Assembly (NCBI GenBank): GCA_947454545.1
Contig: CANGNB010000004.1
Coordinates: 1 to 35,232, forward strand
Reading direction: 5' to 3'
Source: Oligoflexaceae bacterium
Lineage (GTDB): Bacteria; Bdellovibrionota_B; Oligoflexia; Oligoflexales; Oligoflexaceae
DNA: 35,232 nt
In this document: one piece after another, positions 7,942 to 16,440 of the stretch
How positions within the stretch are numbered: the first letter of the stretch is position 1
Layout: the number at the start of each line of letters is the position of its first letter
Notes under the pieces: generated by a model
What the model saw: only the letters and a program-made list of their open reading frames with translations
Told to the model about the DNA's origin: nothing
Database searches by the model: none
Translations under genes and position numbers: made by a program

Positions 7942-9699
7942 TTATTGTTTCTTTTGGCTTTCCAGATACTTCACGAGAGTATCGATCTGGCTGTCGTTGA
8001 GCTGGCGGAAGCGGCGGGGAGGCATTGTCAGCAAGTGCTCTCCACGCTCAAGTTCCACAGGGGCTCCCGATTCGCTCAGGATCTTGAGGCCTTCGGATTT
8101 CAGGCGCTCGGTGCTATAGCCAAGTTTGACGCGTGCGATCGCGATATCTAGTTCTTGGTTGAGGTTCGGCATCTTCGAGAAGTCGAGAGCGTTGAACTTC
8201 GCGCGGCTCAGCGACTGGTCGAGATCCGAATGGTGACACTGGCTACAGGCTAACTTCAGCATATCTTCTGGACCGAGATCAGGATCGACAGCAAAGCCGA
8301 TCTGAGAAGTGACCTTAGCATCAGCTGGGAAGATATCGCGGTGATCTTCAAACTTGCTCGCGTCCAGAGTGCCCGCGCGGAAATCGTTGTATTGTTTCGT
8401 ATACTTCGCCAAGAGAGCTGGATCAGCTACGAAAGGACGCAAGTAGGGGGGTGGAATAAAGTTGCGTTTCTTCGAAGGAGCGGGTGTGTTGGTTGGGGTA
8501 CACGCATCCGTGTGGTTCATGAAGTTGTACATCAGAGCATCCCATGTAGCACTTGGGCTAGGGGAATCTTTGGCAAAATCCATCTTACAGTTGGCTTTGT
8601 CGCGGACGGCAAGAGCGGTGTTACGGCCTGTTGCAGTGCGACCTTGGTCACCCATCTCGGTAGCGATAGCACCGGTGAGGAATTGGTTCGGTTGGTTGTT
8701 CTGCGGAGCAGCTTCGTTGGCAAAGCCTTGACCCCTCAGGAATTGTTCGAGGTTCGCAGGGTTGGAACCAGCGATAGCGCCAGCTGGGATACCACCATAG
8801 GTTTCTGTGGTGCCGTGGGCTGCTTGGTATTGCTTAATAAGAGTACCGTCATCGGGTTGACCGTTGTTGGTACGGAACCAGTGAGTCCATGGGTTTTGAA
8901 GCTCTTGCATGCGCAAGATCTTAGGGGAAGAAGGACCATCAGGCTGGTGACACTGACGGCAATCGACGATCGTGTTTTTAAGATCTTCGTCGTCGTAAAG
9001 TGTAAAGCTAGTCCAGTTGATTTCGACCGCTGGGGTTAAGGTGTCAGCGGGTGAACAACCAGTAGGGCTCGAGTTACAGGCTTGGGCGAAAGCACCGATG
9101 AAAAGACTGAAGGTGCCATCAGCATTTTTTACGGCAATTTCTGAAAGTTGCTCACCGCGCACGAAGCCGACGGCTATGGCGTCAGTGGCCGATGTCGTGT
9201 TGAAAAGAATAACTCGTGGGTTGATGGCAGATACAAAGCGACCTACCAGTGAGCTTGAGTGCCCTTGGATTGCGTATCCATTGGTGTTACCACCACTTTG
9301 TGTTGTTCCGGGAGGCTGAGCAACGCCCAGAGCCTGTTGGAACTCGATGAGACTTTTAGGGCGTATTTTATCGATACAAAATGCCTTGACCACCCGGTTC
9401 ATTTTGCCTGCATTGCGGTTACAAATCTGGGTCATCTGGTCTTCGCCAGATTTCAAGCCATGGAGAGCTTCTTCATCGGTCAAAGCCAAAAAGGTTTTGT
9501 TGTCCTTTTGTGCATCCGTCGGAGTCTTCGCCTCTAAAGGTCCTCCAGCTTTTTGCGGAATGTCGTTACCTGTGCCGACGCCACTGATGCCTGCGGCTTC
9601 GTCGTTCGACTTGGTAAAGCGACCTGGAGTAGCAGGGCTACATGCTGCGATATACGCGAGCAGACCTGTCGCAAAAAGAATGTTGGTGAACGGTCTCAT
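7942..9699 (-). CDS. Di-heme cytochrome c lipoprotein
   Basis: 585 residues. Signal peptide with lipobox YIAAC (about Cys20). Two heme c sites are visible: CRQCH near residue 247 and CSQCH near residue 484. A MPPRRFRQL segment near residue 558 could supply the axial Met for the second heme, and the end helix (SQIDTLVKYLES) is cytochrome-like. The start ATG has a GGGAG site upstream. It is monocistronic or first of a pair with the small cytochrome lipoprotein, though an intrinsic terminator lies between them. It probably passes electrons in the envelope together with the facing cytochrome/DUF1501 operon. The exact family is not recognised. Confidence 0.88.
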   Translation of the reverse strand: MRPFTNILFATGLLAYIAACSPATPGRFTKSNDEAAGISGVGTGNDIPQKAGGPLEAKTPTDAQKDNKTFLALTDEEALHGLKSGEDQMTQICNRNAGKMNRVVKAFCIDKIRPKSLIEFQQALGVAQPPGTTQSGGNTNGYAIQGHSSSLVGRFVSAINPRVILFNTTSATDAIAVGFVRGEQLSEIAVKNADGTFSLFIGAFAQACNSSPTGCSPADTLTPAVEINWTSFTLYDDEDLKNTIVDCRQCHQPDGPSSPKILRMQELQNPWTHWFRTNNGQPDDGTLIKQYQAAHGTTETYGGIPAGAIAGSNPANLEQFLRGQGFANEAAPQNNQPNQFLTGAIATEMGDQGRTATGRNTALAVRDKANCKMDFAKDSPSPSATWDALMYNFMNHTDACTPTNTPAPSKKRNFIPPPYLRPFVADPALLAKYTKQYNDFRAGTLDASKFEDHRDIFPADAKVTSQIGFAVDPDLGPEDMLKLACSQCHHSDLDQSLSRAKFNALDFSKMPNLNQELDIAIARVKLGYSTERLKSEGLKILSESGAPVELERGEHLLTMPPRRFRQLNDSQIDTLVKYLESQKKQ

Positions 9700-9902
9700 A
9701 GACTCTCCCGGATTGATAAAGTGTAGTCCCCTGTCTTCAAGGCTCTTCTATCGGCAAATTTTTGAAAAACTTGAGGGCAAAGCGGAGCTATTTTAGCGAC
9801 CTAGAGGGAAAAGCCTGAGATCGGGCGAGCTTAGGATCCAGGTGGAGGAACCCATTCGAGCGATTTTTGCCGCCTGTCTCGGATTTGGCAAAGAGTCAAA
9901 AG

Positions 9903-10994
9903 CTAGTTTTTGGGGGAAAGCGAACAGGAGCTTCGCAGGAGCTCCCAAGACTCTGGGGAGAGAGCTTGGCGCCCAGGGGTTTGCGGGAAGTGTGTGGCAA
10001 GTTCCTGGAATCGTTGCTCGGTATCGGGATGAGTGGCAAACCAGCTCCCCAGCCTTTGCCAGAGGGTGGGCTTTGCCTGGAGATCCTCATCCCTAGGGGT
10101 AATCAGACGCAAGGCTGTCCCTAAGGCCAAAGGGTTGAACCCCAACTTATGTAAGCGTTGGGCTCCGAAGGCATCGGCGGCACCTTCGGCCTCTCGCGCA
10201 TAGGCCCTATCCTTGGCTCTCTTTAGGATTTGCGGGTCAATGACAAAAGCACCTGAAAAATCGCCGACCAAAAGTCCCCAGATCCCTTGGGATAGGACAT
10301 TGCGAATAAATTCTCCGAGGTTGTGTCTCAGTTCGAGGTGACCTAACTCATGAGCAAGCACCGCCACGAGCTGCTCGGAGGTCTCCAGAGTGCGCAAAAG
10401 ACCTGTGGTGACATAGATATGGCGACCTGGAAAAGCAAAGGCATTGGGATGGTCCCAGTTGATCAGCTGCACATCGATCATGGTGCCTTCTTTGTAATCG
10501 GAGCTCAGCTGTTTGCTGAGCTCTTGTATGAGGGCTTGAGCTCGAGGTTCCGCACAGATCTGCTCTTTAGGGACGAAATTCATATCGCCAAAAAATTCGC
10601 GCTCCTGGGCTGGGGAGATCCAATCGGCAAGACTGTAAGCAATGGGTTGGAGCTGCGTATAGACCAGACCCAAAAAGAGTGCGCTGACGATAGCGAGAAC
10701 GATAGCGTAACTTTGCTTCTTGGGAGCTGAGGCCAGCTCCCAGCTGCTCACGCCCGGAAGGAGGGCATAGGCAGGTTCATCAACCCGAGGGATAAGCAAG
10801 GTGGCATCACTCGCTTGATGGGCGTAGAGTATGCCTTCTGCTTGCATGGTCCAGCGGATTTCAGCTAATGGCCAAGTGGCTTTCGTGCCTAGATCGCTGC
10901 TCAGGATCAAGGTCTCGCTGATCCACTCAACTTCAAGCTGCTCTTCCCGCGGACTCAGACCATCCCAGTAAAGTGCTGACCAACGCTGACTCAT
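9903..10994 (-). CDS. M48 family zinc metallopeptidase, membrane-anchored
   Basis: 363 residues. The zinc site HELGH is near residues 214-218 and the third ligand Glu lies in EAEGAADAFG near residue 268, as in the M48 (HtpX/Ste24/BepA) families. One transmembrane segment (about residues 120-140: YAIVLAIVSALFLGL) separates a small cytoplasmic N-terminal domain from the protease domain, which probably faces the periplasm. I chose the ATG at 10994, with GGGAG upstream and one base after the stop of the DUF898 gene, rather than an extended start at 11024 inside that gene. A DUF898-M48 gene pair is a recurrent arrangement in Proteobacteria, which suggests a joint role in membrane protein quality control. 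Confidence 0.93.
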   Translation of the reverse strand: MSQRWSALYWDGLSPREEQLEVEWISETLILSSDLGTKATWPLAEIRWTMQAEGILYAHQASDATLLIPRVDEPAYALLPGVSSWELASAPKKQSYAIVLAIVSALFLGLVYTQLQPIAYSLADWISPAQEREFFGDMNFVPKEQICAEPRAQALIQELSKQLSSDYKEGTMIDVQLINWDHPNAFAFPGRHIYVTTGLLRTLETSEQLVAVLAHELGHLELRHNLGEFIRNVLSQGIWGLLVGDFSGAFVIDPQILKRAKDRAYAREAEGAADAFGAQRLHKLGFNPLALGTALRLITPRDEDLQAKPTLWQRLGSWFATHPDTEQRFQELATHFPQTPGRQALSPESWELLRSSCSLSPKN

Positions 10995-10995
10995 T

Positions 10996-11976
10996 TTAGA
11001 CTCCCAAGGAAAGATCAACACCAAGGAAATCCCCGAGACCTTCGGCCGCTGCAGCCTTATCTTTGGACTGCTGCACGCGTTCCAAAGGCAAGCGACCGAA
11101 GAAGAGCACCTTTAAGTAGAGTCTTTGCTTTTGCCACACGTAAGCCCAAGGGTAAGCGAGGCCTAAGGTCAGTGTGCTGAGGATCATAGGCCAGAGAAAG
11201 AGAGTGAGGACATCTTTAGCTTTCAGATCGATCGCAAAGTCCAGTTCATCGCCAAACTGAGTATGAGCCACAGTAAAGCGAACACGGCTAGCGATGGCAA
11301 ACGGCAGGTAGAGACCAATCGTAATAAGACAGAGCCCAAAGTTTTTGAGAGCGAGGACATAGGAGTCGCGCGAACGAGCTGTAAAGGTGAAGGCCTGATC
11401 TCCCCACCGAGCGCTACTGATCAAGGCCTCTGTCATATGAAATTTGAGCATGGGAAAGTAGAAGCCAAAGCTCAGCAGAGTGAAGATCATATCCAAGAGA
11501 AATTGCAGGACAAAGGCTTTGCGCCGGATGCGATCCATGGAAAAGTAAATTGAACGATAGCGCAGGCGCGAGAGTCGATAGGCATGACTTCCCCATATTG
11601 CAAGGGGCAGAATGCTATAGAACCCCATGACACTGATCCAGACGAGGACGAGCTTTAACCAGGTTGTGCTATCGCTGATCTTGGTTGTACCGAAGATAAG
11701 TCCGTAAAAGATCGCGTAGAGTGCTATTCCCTTGAGATAAGATAGTGCAATCTCACGACCATGACCGGTAAAGGTTAAGCTATGTTGTCCCAGACGTGTG
11801 TTCTGAAAGAGAAACTGGAGGCGCCTAGCGCGTGCCCAAGGATAATAGAGACCTGCGGTGATGAGTGTTAGAAACAGCGTCTTGAGAATGAGGATGAGAT
11901 AGTCGAGGGCTTTGCCCTCAAAACTAAGACGCAGGGAGGTCGGCTGATCTGCGCGGTCTAAGGCATGCAATTCCAT
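10996..11976 (-). CDS. YjgN/DUF898 family membrane protein
   Basis: 326 residues with about six hydrophobic segments and the repeated YPWARARR / YLPFAIASRVRF / YPWAYVWQKQRL pattern that marks DUF898: each repeat ends a membrane helix and is followed by a basic loop and then a segment like NTRLGQHSLTFTG. Inner-membrane protein of unknown function. AAGGA lies upstream of the ATG. The M48 peptidase gene starts one base after its stop, so the two are co-translated. Confidence 0.9.
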   Translation of the reverse strand: MELHALDRADQPTSLRLSFEGKALDYLILILKTLFLTLITAGLYYPWARARRLQFLFQNTRLGQHSLTFTGHGREIALSYLKGIALYAIFYGLIFGTTKISDSTTWLKLVLVWISVMGFYSILPLAIWGSHAYRLSRLRYRSIYFSMDRIRRKAFVLQFLLDMIFTLLSFGFYFPMLKFHMTEALISSARWGDQAFTFTARSRDSYVLALKNFGLCLITIGLYLPFAIASRVRFTVAHTQFGDELDFAIDLKAKDVLTLFLWPMILSTLTLGLAYPWAYVWQKQRLYLKVLFFGRLPLERVQQSKDKAAAAEGLGDFLGVDLSLGV

Positions 11977-12146
11977 ACTGTGGGGTCCTTTGCTAGAGAC
12001 AAGAGGGGTACATAGCTTTCGCCCCTAAGAGGCCGTGGCTCTCCAAATATTGCAGGTGACGAGTCTCGATTTGCAGAGCTGTGTCTTTCTGCTAGAGTTG
12101 TCTAGGTTTGCGCTCAACGAGGTGCTGCAGGTGGGAGAAGGGTTCT

Positions 12147-12869
12147 ATGCAATTTATGAAAAAGATTGTCTTTTTTGGTGTTTGTCTGGCCTTGCTGGAA
12201 GCTGTCGCTTGGGCTAAAGACGATCGCACGCTTTGGGTCTCTGGCGAGGGTGAGGCTGCTGCGAAGGCCGATCAGGTGAGTTTTGTCGTGGGTATTGATA
12301 TCACTGAGCCCAAGTTTGAAACGGCTAAAGCCAAGAGCGATGAGGTGATGCGAAAGCTACTGAGCATCGCCCGCGATTTTAAGATCGAGCCCCGAGATAT
12401 TCAGTCTAACTACCTCCAGATTCAACCTATCATCGACAACCCCTATGGACCGAATGCGAAGCCTTCTCGCACGGTCACGGCCTACAATGCGCGTCGTGAT
12501 GTGCGCATCCTGTGGAAGGATCTCAAGCGTTATGAGGAGCTGATAGCTGTTTTGATGCAAAGTGGAATCAATCAGATGCACAGCCTTCAATTCAGCTCGT
12601 CGCAACACAAGCAATTGGAAGAGAGCGCGCGCAGCGAAGCTCTGAAGCAGGCTAAGGCGAAAGCTGAAGCTATGGCTCGCGAGATGGGACAAAAGCTAGG
12701 GCGTGTCCACAGTATCGCTGATGGCGTGCACGATATGGGACCTGGCCCTCAGCCGATGCTGAGCATGCAAAAGTCTATGGCGCGCTCACCCTCAGGGGAA
12801 GATCCCACTTTGGCTCCAGGCGAGATTCGCGTGAGTCGCGAGGTCTCTGTGCTTTTTGAATTGGAGTAA
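12147..12869 (+). CDS. SIMPL domain (DUF541) periplasmic protein
   Basis: 240 residues: a signal peptide (to about AWA-KD, residue 23), then a SIMPL/DUF541 domain beginning LWVSGEGEAAAKADQVSFVVGI, with the family's A-rich helix (SARSEALKQAKAKAEAMA) and the downstream LGRVHSI strand. Such proteins sit in the periplasm or outer membrane; some are linked to oxidative stress, but the molecular role is unknown. The ATG at 12147 has GGGAG 9 bases upstream; the next ATG (12156) is also possible. It is divergent from the DUF898-M48 pair, with about 170 bases between. Confidence 0.9.
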   Translation: MQFMKKIVFFGVCLALLEAVAWAKDDRTLWVSGEGEAAAKADQVSFVVGIDITEPKFETAKAKSDEVMRKLLSIARDFKIEPRDIQSNYLQIQPIIDNPYGPNAKPSRTVTAYNARRDVRILWKDLKRYEELIAVLMQSGINQMHSLQFSSSQHKQLEESARSEALKQAKAKAEAMAREMGQKLGRVHSIADGVHDMGPGPQPMLSMQKSMARSPSGEDPTLAPGEIRVSREVSVLFELE

Positions 12870-12900
12870 AAAAAAGCCGTCGTACACAGAGTGCGACGGC
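12870..12900 (-). terminator. Intrinsic terminator between convergent genes
   Basis: A 7-bp stem GCCGTCG/CGACGGC with further weak pairs in the loop. The run of A on the plus-strand side gives a T-tract on the minus strand, so it serves the minus-strand gene ending at 12926; it may also slow transcription from the SIMPL gene. Confidence 0.85.
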
Positions 12901-12925
12901 AGAGAGTTCGATACAAGACATCCGC

Positions 12926-13456
12926 TTACGATTGCGGTCCGATCTTGTTGTTTTGCCCGAGCTGATCGAGATCAACCTCTGGATAATCGACCGTGCAGGT
13001 GGCTCCCTGAGGTCCACACGGTATCGAGCTGTCTTTAGGCAACTCAGGAATCGAATACTGGCAAAGGCTGCCTTGTGGGCCGCAAACAAAATCTTTGATA
13101 GCGACCACATCACCCACCTTAAACACACCTTCTTGAGCGCTGACCACGAGAGCTCCGGCGCCTTTGCCTAAGTTCAAATGGACTGTCTCTGGGCGATGAC
13201 CAGTACTTAAAATCTCGAGTGTGCCATTGCCACCACTTGCGCCGGTCCAGCTCAAGATGAGCCAGCCTTGTTCAAAGCGGGATTGTTTGCCTTCGAGAGT
13301 TGCCGTGCTGCTCAAGACTACGCTGCCAAAATTCGTCTCGACTTCGAGAGCTGCGGGGTCTGAGCCACGAGTGAAGTGTGGGGCTTGGGTTGCTTGAGCC
13401 TGCGCCATGCAGAAAGAAAAGCCAAGGAGCGGGGCGAGCCAGGTGATTTTTTGCAT
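12926..13456 (-). CDS. Small secreted protein with duplicated Cys motif
   Basis: 176 residues with a signal peptide cleaved near AQA-QA (about residue 20). The mature part looks beta-rich (NFGSVVLSSTATLEG, GWLILSWTGASGG). The C-terminal third contains a tandem repeat: CGPQG-x2-C, then a PEL/PEV segment, twice about 23 residues apart, presumably two disulfide loops. Start chosen at ATG 13456 with GGAG upstream; a start 33 bases earlier has none. A strong terminator follows. I do not recognise the family. Confidence 0.8.
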   Translation of the reverse strand: MQKITWLAPLLGFSFCMAQAQATQAPHFTRGSDPAALEVETNFGSVVLSSTATLEGKQSRFEQGWLILSWTGASGGNGTLEILSTGHRPETVHLNLGKGAGALVVSAQEGVFKVGDVVAIKDFVCGPQGSLCQYSIPELPKDSSIPCGPQGATCTVDYPEVDLDQLGQNNKIGPQS

Positions 13457-13649
13457 GAGAGATCTCCACAATTTCAGGGTAAGCAGCAAAGGGTCTGCGC
13501 GACCACGCAGCGAACCATAACGAGTTTGTTGGTAAAGGTCACGCGAAAAAAACAGCGTAAGCTGGTTTTAAGATTGCTTGCTTTCCTTTGCTGAACTTTT
13601 ACAAAACCTGAACAGACAGGGGCTGCTCGAGCGTCACCTCTCAGGCCTT

Positions 13650-14867
13650 TTAGCTGAGGTAAGCATACTGAGGCAATCGCCCGGACTCCACTGAGCTCTT
13701 GGTCTTGTCTTCGCTCGGGGGCAATGCCTCGAGAAAGGCTCTTTGCAAATCTGCCAGGAGATCGTGAACATGTTCCAAACCTACCGAGAGTCGAATCAGC
13801 CCATCACTTATGCCTGCTTTTTGACGGTCAGCCTTATCGTAGCTTGCATGCGACATCGATGCCGGTTGTTCGATCAGGGATTCGACGGCGCCGACGCTCA
13901 CAGCTCTTTGAAAAAGTTGAGTCGAGGCGACAAAGCGCTGGGTCGCCTGATAGTCGGCAGCAAGTTCAAAGCTAACGACCGCTCCAAAGGAGCCGCGTAA
14001 TTGGCGTTGTGCAAGTTCGTGTTGGGGGTGAGAGGCGAGGCCAGGGTAGAAAACTTTGCGGACTAGGGGGTGGTGGCTTAGGTACTGCGCGATCCAAAGA
14101 GCGCTTTTACACTGCTCCCGAAACCGCAGTTCGAGGGTCTTAATCCCCCGCGTACAGAGAAAACAGTCAAAGGGAGCCATCACTGCGCCGGTGGCGTTTT
14201 GAATGAAATAGAGTTCTTTTAAGAGTTCGGGATCTCTGACCACCAGAGCGCCGCCCAAGAGATCGCTATGCCCACCTAAAAACTTGGTGGCCGAATGCAT
14301 GACGATATCAGCACCCAAAGTTAAGGGTTGGGTTGCCACGGGAGTGCCAAAGGTGTTGTCGATGGCCAGCAGGGCCCCCTGTTCATGGGCGATATTGGCT
14401 AGGGCTTCGATGTCTACAAGGCTGAGCAAGGGATTGCCAGGATTTTCGGCCCAGATCATCTTGGTGTTGGGGCGGATGGCGGCGCGCACGGCTGCTTCAT
14501 CATCGAGGCGCACGAGTGTGGTTTCAATGCCAGCACGATTCAAAATCTTATGCAGGATGCGATAGGTGCCGCCGTAAATATCTGTGCCCGCGAGAATATG
14601 GTCCCCGGAACGCAAGAGCTGGGTAGCACAGTGGATCGCAGCCATACCCGAGGAAAAGGCTAGGGCTCCACAGCCCTCTTCGAGAGTCGCGAGCGTCGTC
14701 TCGAGAGCAGCACGCGTGGGATTGCCGCTGCGCGAATAGTCGTAGACGGCTTTGGAAAAATCGCCATCAGGGGCAAAGGTTGAGGACAGATGCAGCGGGG
14801 GAATCACCGCGCCAGTGATCGGTTCTTTTTCATTGCCTACATGGATCGAGCGTGTGGAAAAATGCAT
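13650..14867 (-). CDS. Trans-sulfuration PLP enzyme (cystathionine lyase/synthase family)
   Basis: 405 residues of the Cys/Met metabolism PLP family. The PLP lysine is K195 in SATKFLGGHSD; YDYSRSGNPTR (about 42-52) and the SSGMAA loop are family hallmarks. The family covers cystathionine gamma-synthase, gamma-lyase, beta-lyase and O-acetylhomoserine sulfhydrylase, and I cannot separate these by eye; next to a synthase-like gene, a cystathionine lyase is the natural guess. It is second in a two-gene unit, 48 bases after its neighbour. The C-terminal tail (about residues 380-405) is polar and looks non-conserved. Cytoplasmic. Confidence 0.93.
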   Translation of the reverse strand: MHFSTRSIHVGNEKEPITGAVIPPLHLSSTFAPDGDFSKAVYDYSRSGNPTRAALETTLATLEEGCGALAFSSGMAAIHCATQLLRSGDHILAGTDIYGGTYRILHKILNRAGIETTLVRLDDEAAVRAAIRPNTKMIWAENPGNPLLSLVDIEALANIAHEQGALLAIDNTFGTPVATQPLTLGADIVMHSATKFLGGHSDLLGGALVVRDPELLKELYFIQNATGAVMAPFDCFLCTRGIKTLELRFREQCKSALWIAQYLSHHPLVRKVFYPGLASHPQHELAQRQLRGSFGAVVSFELAADYQATQRFVASTQLFQRAVSVGAVESLIEQPASMSHASYDKADRQKAGISDGLIRLSVGLEHVHDLLADLQRAFLEALPPSEDKTKSSVESGRLPQYAYLS

Positions 14868-14915
14868 GGGCTGTGCTCCCTCAGTGTGTTACGGACCAGG
14901 AAAAGCTTAGATAGG

Positions 14916-16112
14916 TTACAGAACGTCCAAGGCTTGCTTCACATCGGCAATGAGATCCTCGGTATCTTCGATGCCAAGCGCCAAGCGCACGAGGGCATCG
15001 TCGATACCCCAACGCTCACGATCGGCTTTGCTCGCTCTATAAAAACTCATGAGATAAGGCTGTTCGATCAAGGTTTCGACACCGCCGAGGCTAGGACCAA
15101 TCTTAGGGATGTGCACGGCATCAATAAAGCGGCTGCAGCCGTGACGATCGGTCTTCAGCTCAAAGCTGATCAGGCCGCCGCCTCCTTTGAGGAGCTTGCG
15201 GGCCAAGTGATAGCTCGGATGGGTTTCGAGGCCTGGGTAATACACGCGGGCCACTTTCGGATGCTGGGCTAAAAACTGCGCCACGGCAAGACCCGACTTA
15301 TTCTGTTGCGCTACGCGCAGGGGCAAAGTTTTGAGGCCACGCTGCAAAAGATAAGCTGTGTGCGGGGCCGCGACGGCTCCTATGATGCCTTGCAAGGTAC
15401 GGATGCTCGCGAGATCTTCCGTACGGCCGCAGAGGACCCCGGCGAGCAGATCGTTATGCCCCCCGAGGTATTTGGTCGCTGAGTGCACGATAAAATCTAT
15501 ACCCCAGCGACTCGGTTGGATGTTGATGGGACTTGCTAAGGTGGTGTCTACGCAGGTCGCTATGCCTTTTCTTTTGCCAAGAGCGGCCAGAGCTTCGATA
15601 TCGATCACATCGAGATGGGGATTGGTTGGGAGTTCGGTGAAGATCAGTTTAGTCCTTGCATCGCAGGCTGCTTCAAGCGCCTGGAAATCACCGGTGGCAA
15701 TCGCCTTGCAGCGCACTCCAAATTGCTCGAGATACTCGTAACAAAACTGCCGCGTGCGATGATAGCAGCGATCGAAGAAAAGCAGCTGATCCCCAGGACG
15801 CAGACGATTGAGAAAAAGCAGCGTGAGGGCTGACATACCTGTGGTGCAAAGGATAGCGTCTTCGGTCGCCTCTAGGGCAGCAAGCTTTTTCTCGACGGTA
15901 CGACTGTTAGGATTACTATAGCGAGCATACTCGTCGCGTTCTTCGCCATTCTCTAGCATCGAGATGATGGCGGCAGAATTGGCAAAGGTAAAAGTGGAGG
16001 AGCAATGAATTGGATCGACTATTCCGTAATCGCTTTTGACACGGGCTTCGCCCGCGTGTACGGCCAGGGTTTGAAGAGAGGCATCGTGAGACATAGACTG
16101 GTATTCCTTCAT
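14916..16112 (-). CDS. Cystathionine gamma-synthase-like trans-sulfuration enzyme
   Basis: 398 residues from the ATG at 16112 (GGGAAGGG upstream); an ATG at 16094 with AAGGA upstream is equally possible. The PLP lysine is K214 in SATKYLGGHND. YARYSNPNSRTVEKKLAALE and TELPTNPHL resemble the cystathionine gamma-synthase branch, which joins cysteine to an activated homoserine to make cystathionine for methionine. The frame stays open to 16268, but that extension runs back through a terminator hairpin and is unlikely to be translated. Paired with the downstream trans-sulfuration gene, the two would interconvert cysteine and homocysteine. Its leader contains a structured element with an intrinsic terminator. 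Confidence 0.9.
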   Translation of the reverse strand: MKEYQSMSHDASLQTLAVHAGEARVKSDYGIVDPIHCSSTFTFANSAAIISMLENGEERDEYARYSNPNSRTVEKKLAALEATEDAILCTTGMSALTLLFLNRLRPGDQLLFFDRCYHRTRQFCYEYLEQFGVRCKAIATGDFQALEAACDARTKLIFTELPTNPHLDVIDIEALAALGKRKGIATCVDTTLASPINIQPSRWGIDFIVHSATKYLGGHNDLLAGVLCGRTEDLASIRTLQGIIGAVAAPHTAYLLQRGLKTLPLRVAQQNKSGLAVAQFLAQHPKVARVYYPGLETHPSYHLARKLLKGGGGLISFELKTDRHGCSRFIDAVHIPKIGPSLGGVETLIEQPYLMSFYRASKADRERWGIDDALVRLALGIEDTEDLIADVKQALDVL

Positions 16113-16205
16113 AGGGCGCACCCTTCCCGTGGCAGCAAAAAGACTGCAAAGAGTGCGAAAGCTTCGCGCTGATAAACTGGGGAGTGAGGCAGCAGGGCTG
16201 CGCTG

Positions 16206-16234
16206 AAAAAAAAAGCCACGCACAAGGCGTGGCT
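16206..16234 (-). terminator. Intrinsic terminator upstream of trans-sulfuration genes
   Basis: Eight-bp stem (GCCACGC/GCGTGGC plus an A-T pair), 5-base loop, then nine T on the minus strand. It lies between the PKD-like lipoprotein gene and the PLP enzyme pair. Confidence 0.88.
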
Positions 16235-16301
16235 GAGATCTTTTCAGTTCACATCTTGAAATTCCCAAGTAAGTTCGGAGGCTTACTTTTCGTCCAAGAT
16301 G
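16206..16301 (-). promoter_or_regulatory. Structured leader with terminator (candidate attenuator or sRNA)
   Basis: On the minus strand, a 7-bp outer stem (CATCTTG/CAAGATG, 16301-16295 with 16258-16252) encloses a 7-bp inner stem (AAGTAAG/CTTACTT, 16288-16282 with 16273-16267) whose 8-base loop reads CCTCCGAA, an anti-Shine-Dalgarno-like sequence. Seventeen bases later comes a textbook terminator (GCCACGC/GCGTGGC, then nine T), about 94 bases before the trans-sulfuration gene start. It may be a cis attenuator for that operon, a small RNA, or the 3' end of the upstream PKD-like lipoprotein transcript. It lacks the conserved blocks of SAM-I riboswitches that I know. Confidence 0.5.
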
Positions 16302-16440
16302 GGCTCTTTAGCAGTACGAGCTGCAAGCGGCCACAAATCCTTAACTCGAGGCTAAGGGAAAAGGCTTGGACTTGGCAAGAGTAAAAAATAATTTTCAAGA
16401 GCAAAGGCGACTTTTGGGTAGGAAGCCCAAAATAAGCTGG
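16302..16440. other. Intergenic stretch after the PKD-like lipoprotein gene
   Basis: With the structured element at 16206-16301 and the 16113-16205 leader, this makes a 328-base gap without a convincing gene. Just after the lipoprotein stop is a 7-bp hairpin (TTTTGGG/CCCAAAA, 16412-16432) with a pyrimidine-rich loop and no T-tract, then an AT-rich stretch (16381-16396) that could hold a promoter; I see no good -35/-10 pair. Confidence 0.5.

Noticed and set aside
8341-9039. A 232-codon frame antisense to the cytochrome lipoprotein
   Set aside because: It is the shadow of a well-supported gene with signal peptide and two heme motifs on the other strand.
16308-16334. A GTG-started 8-residue ORF with two Cys codons in the trans-sulfuration leader
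   Set aside because: AAGGA lies only three bases from the GTG and two Cys codons are too few to claim a second cysteine leader.
16113-16440. A SAM riboswitch before the trans-sulfuration genes
   Set aside because: The conserved SAM-I, SAM-II and SAH blocks I know were looked for by eye and not found.
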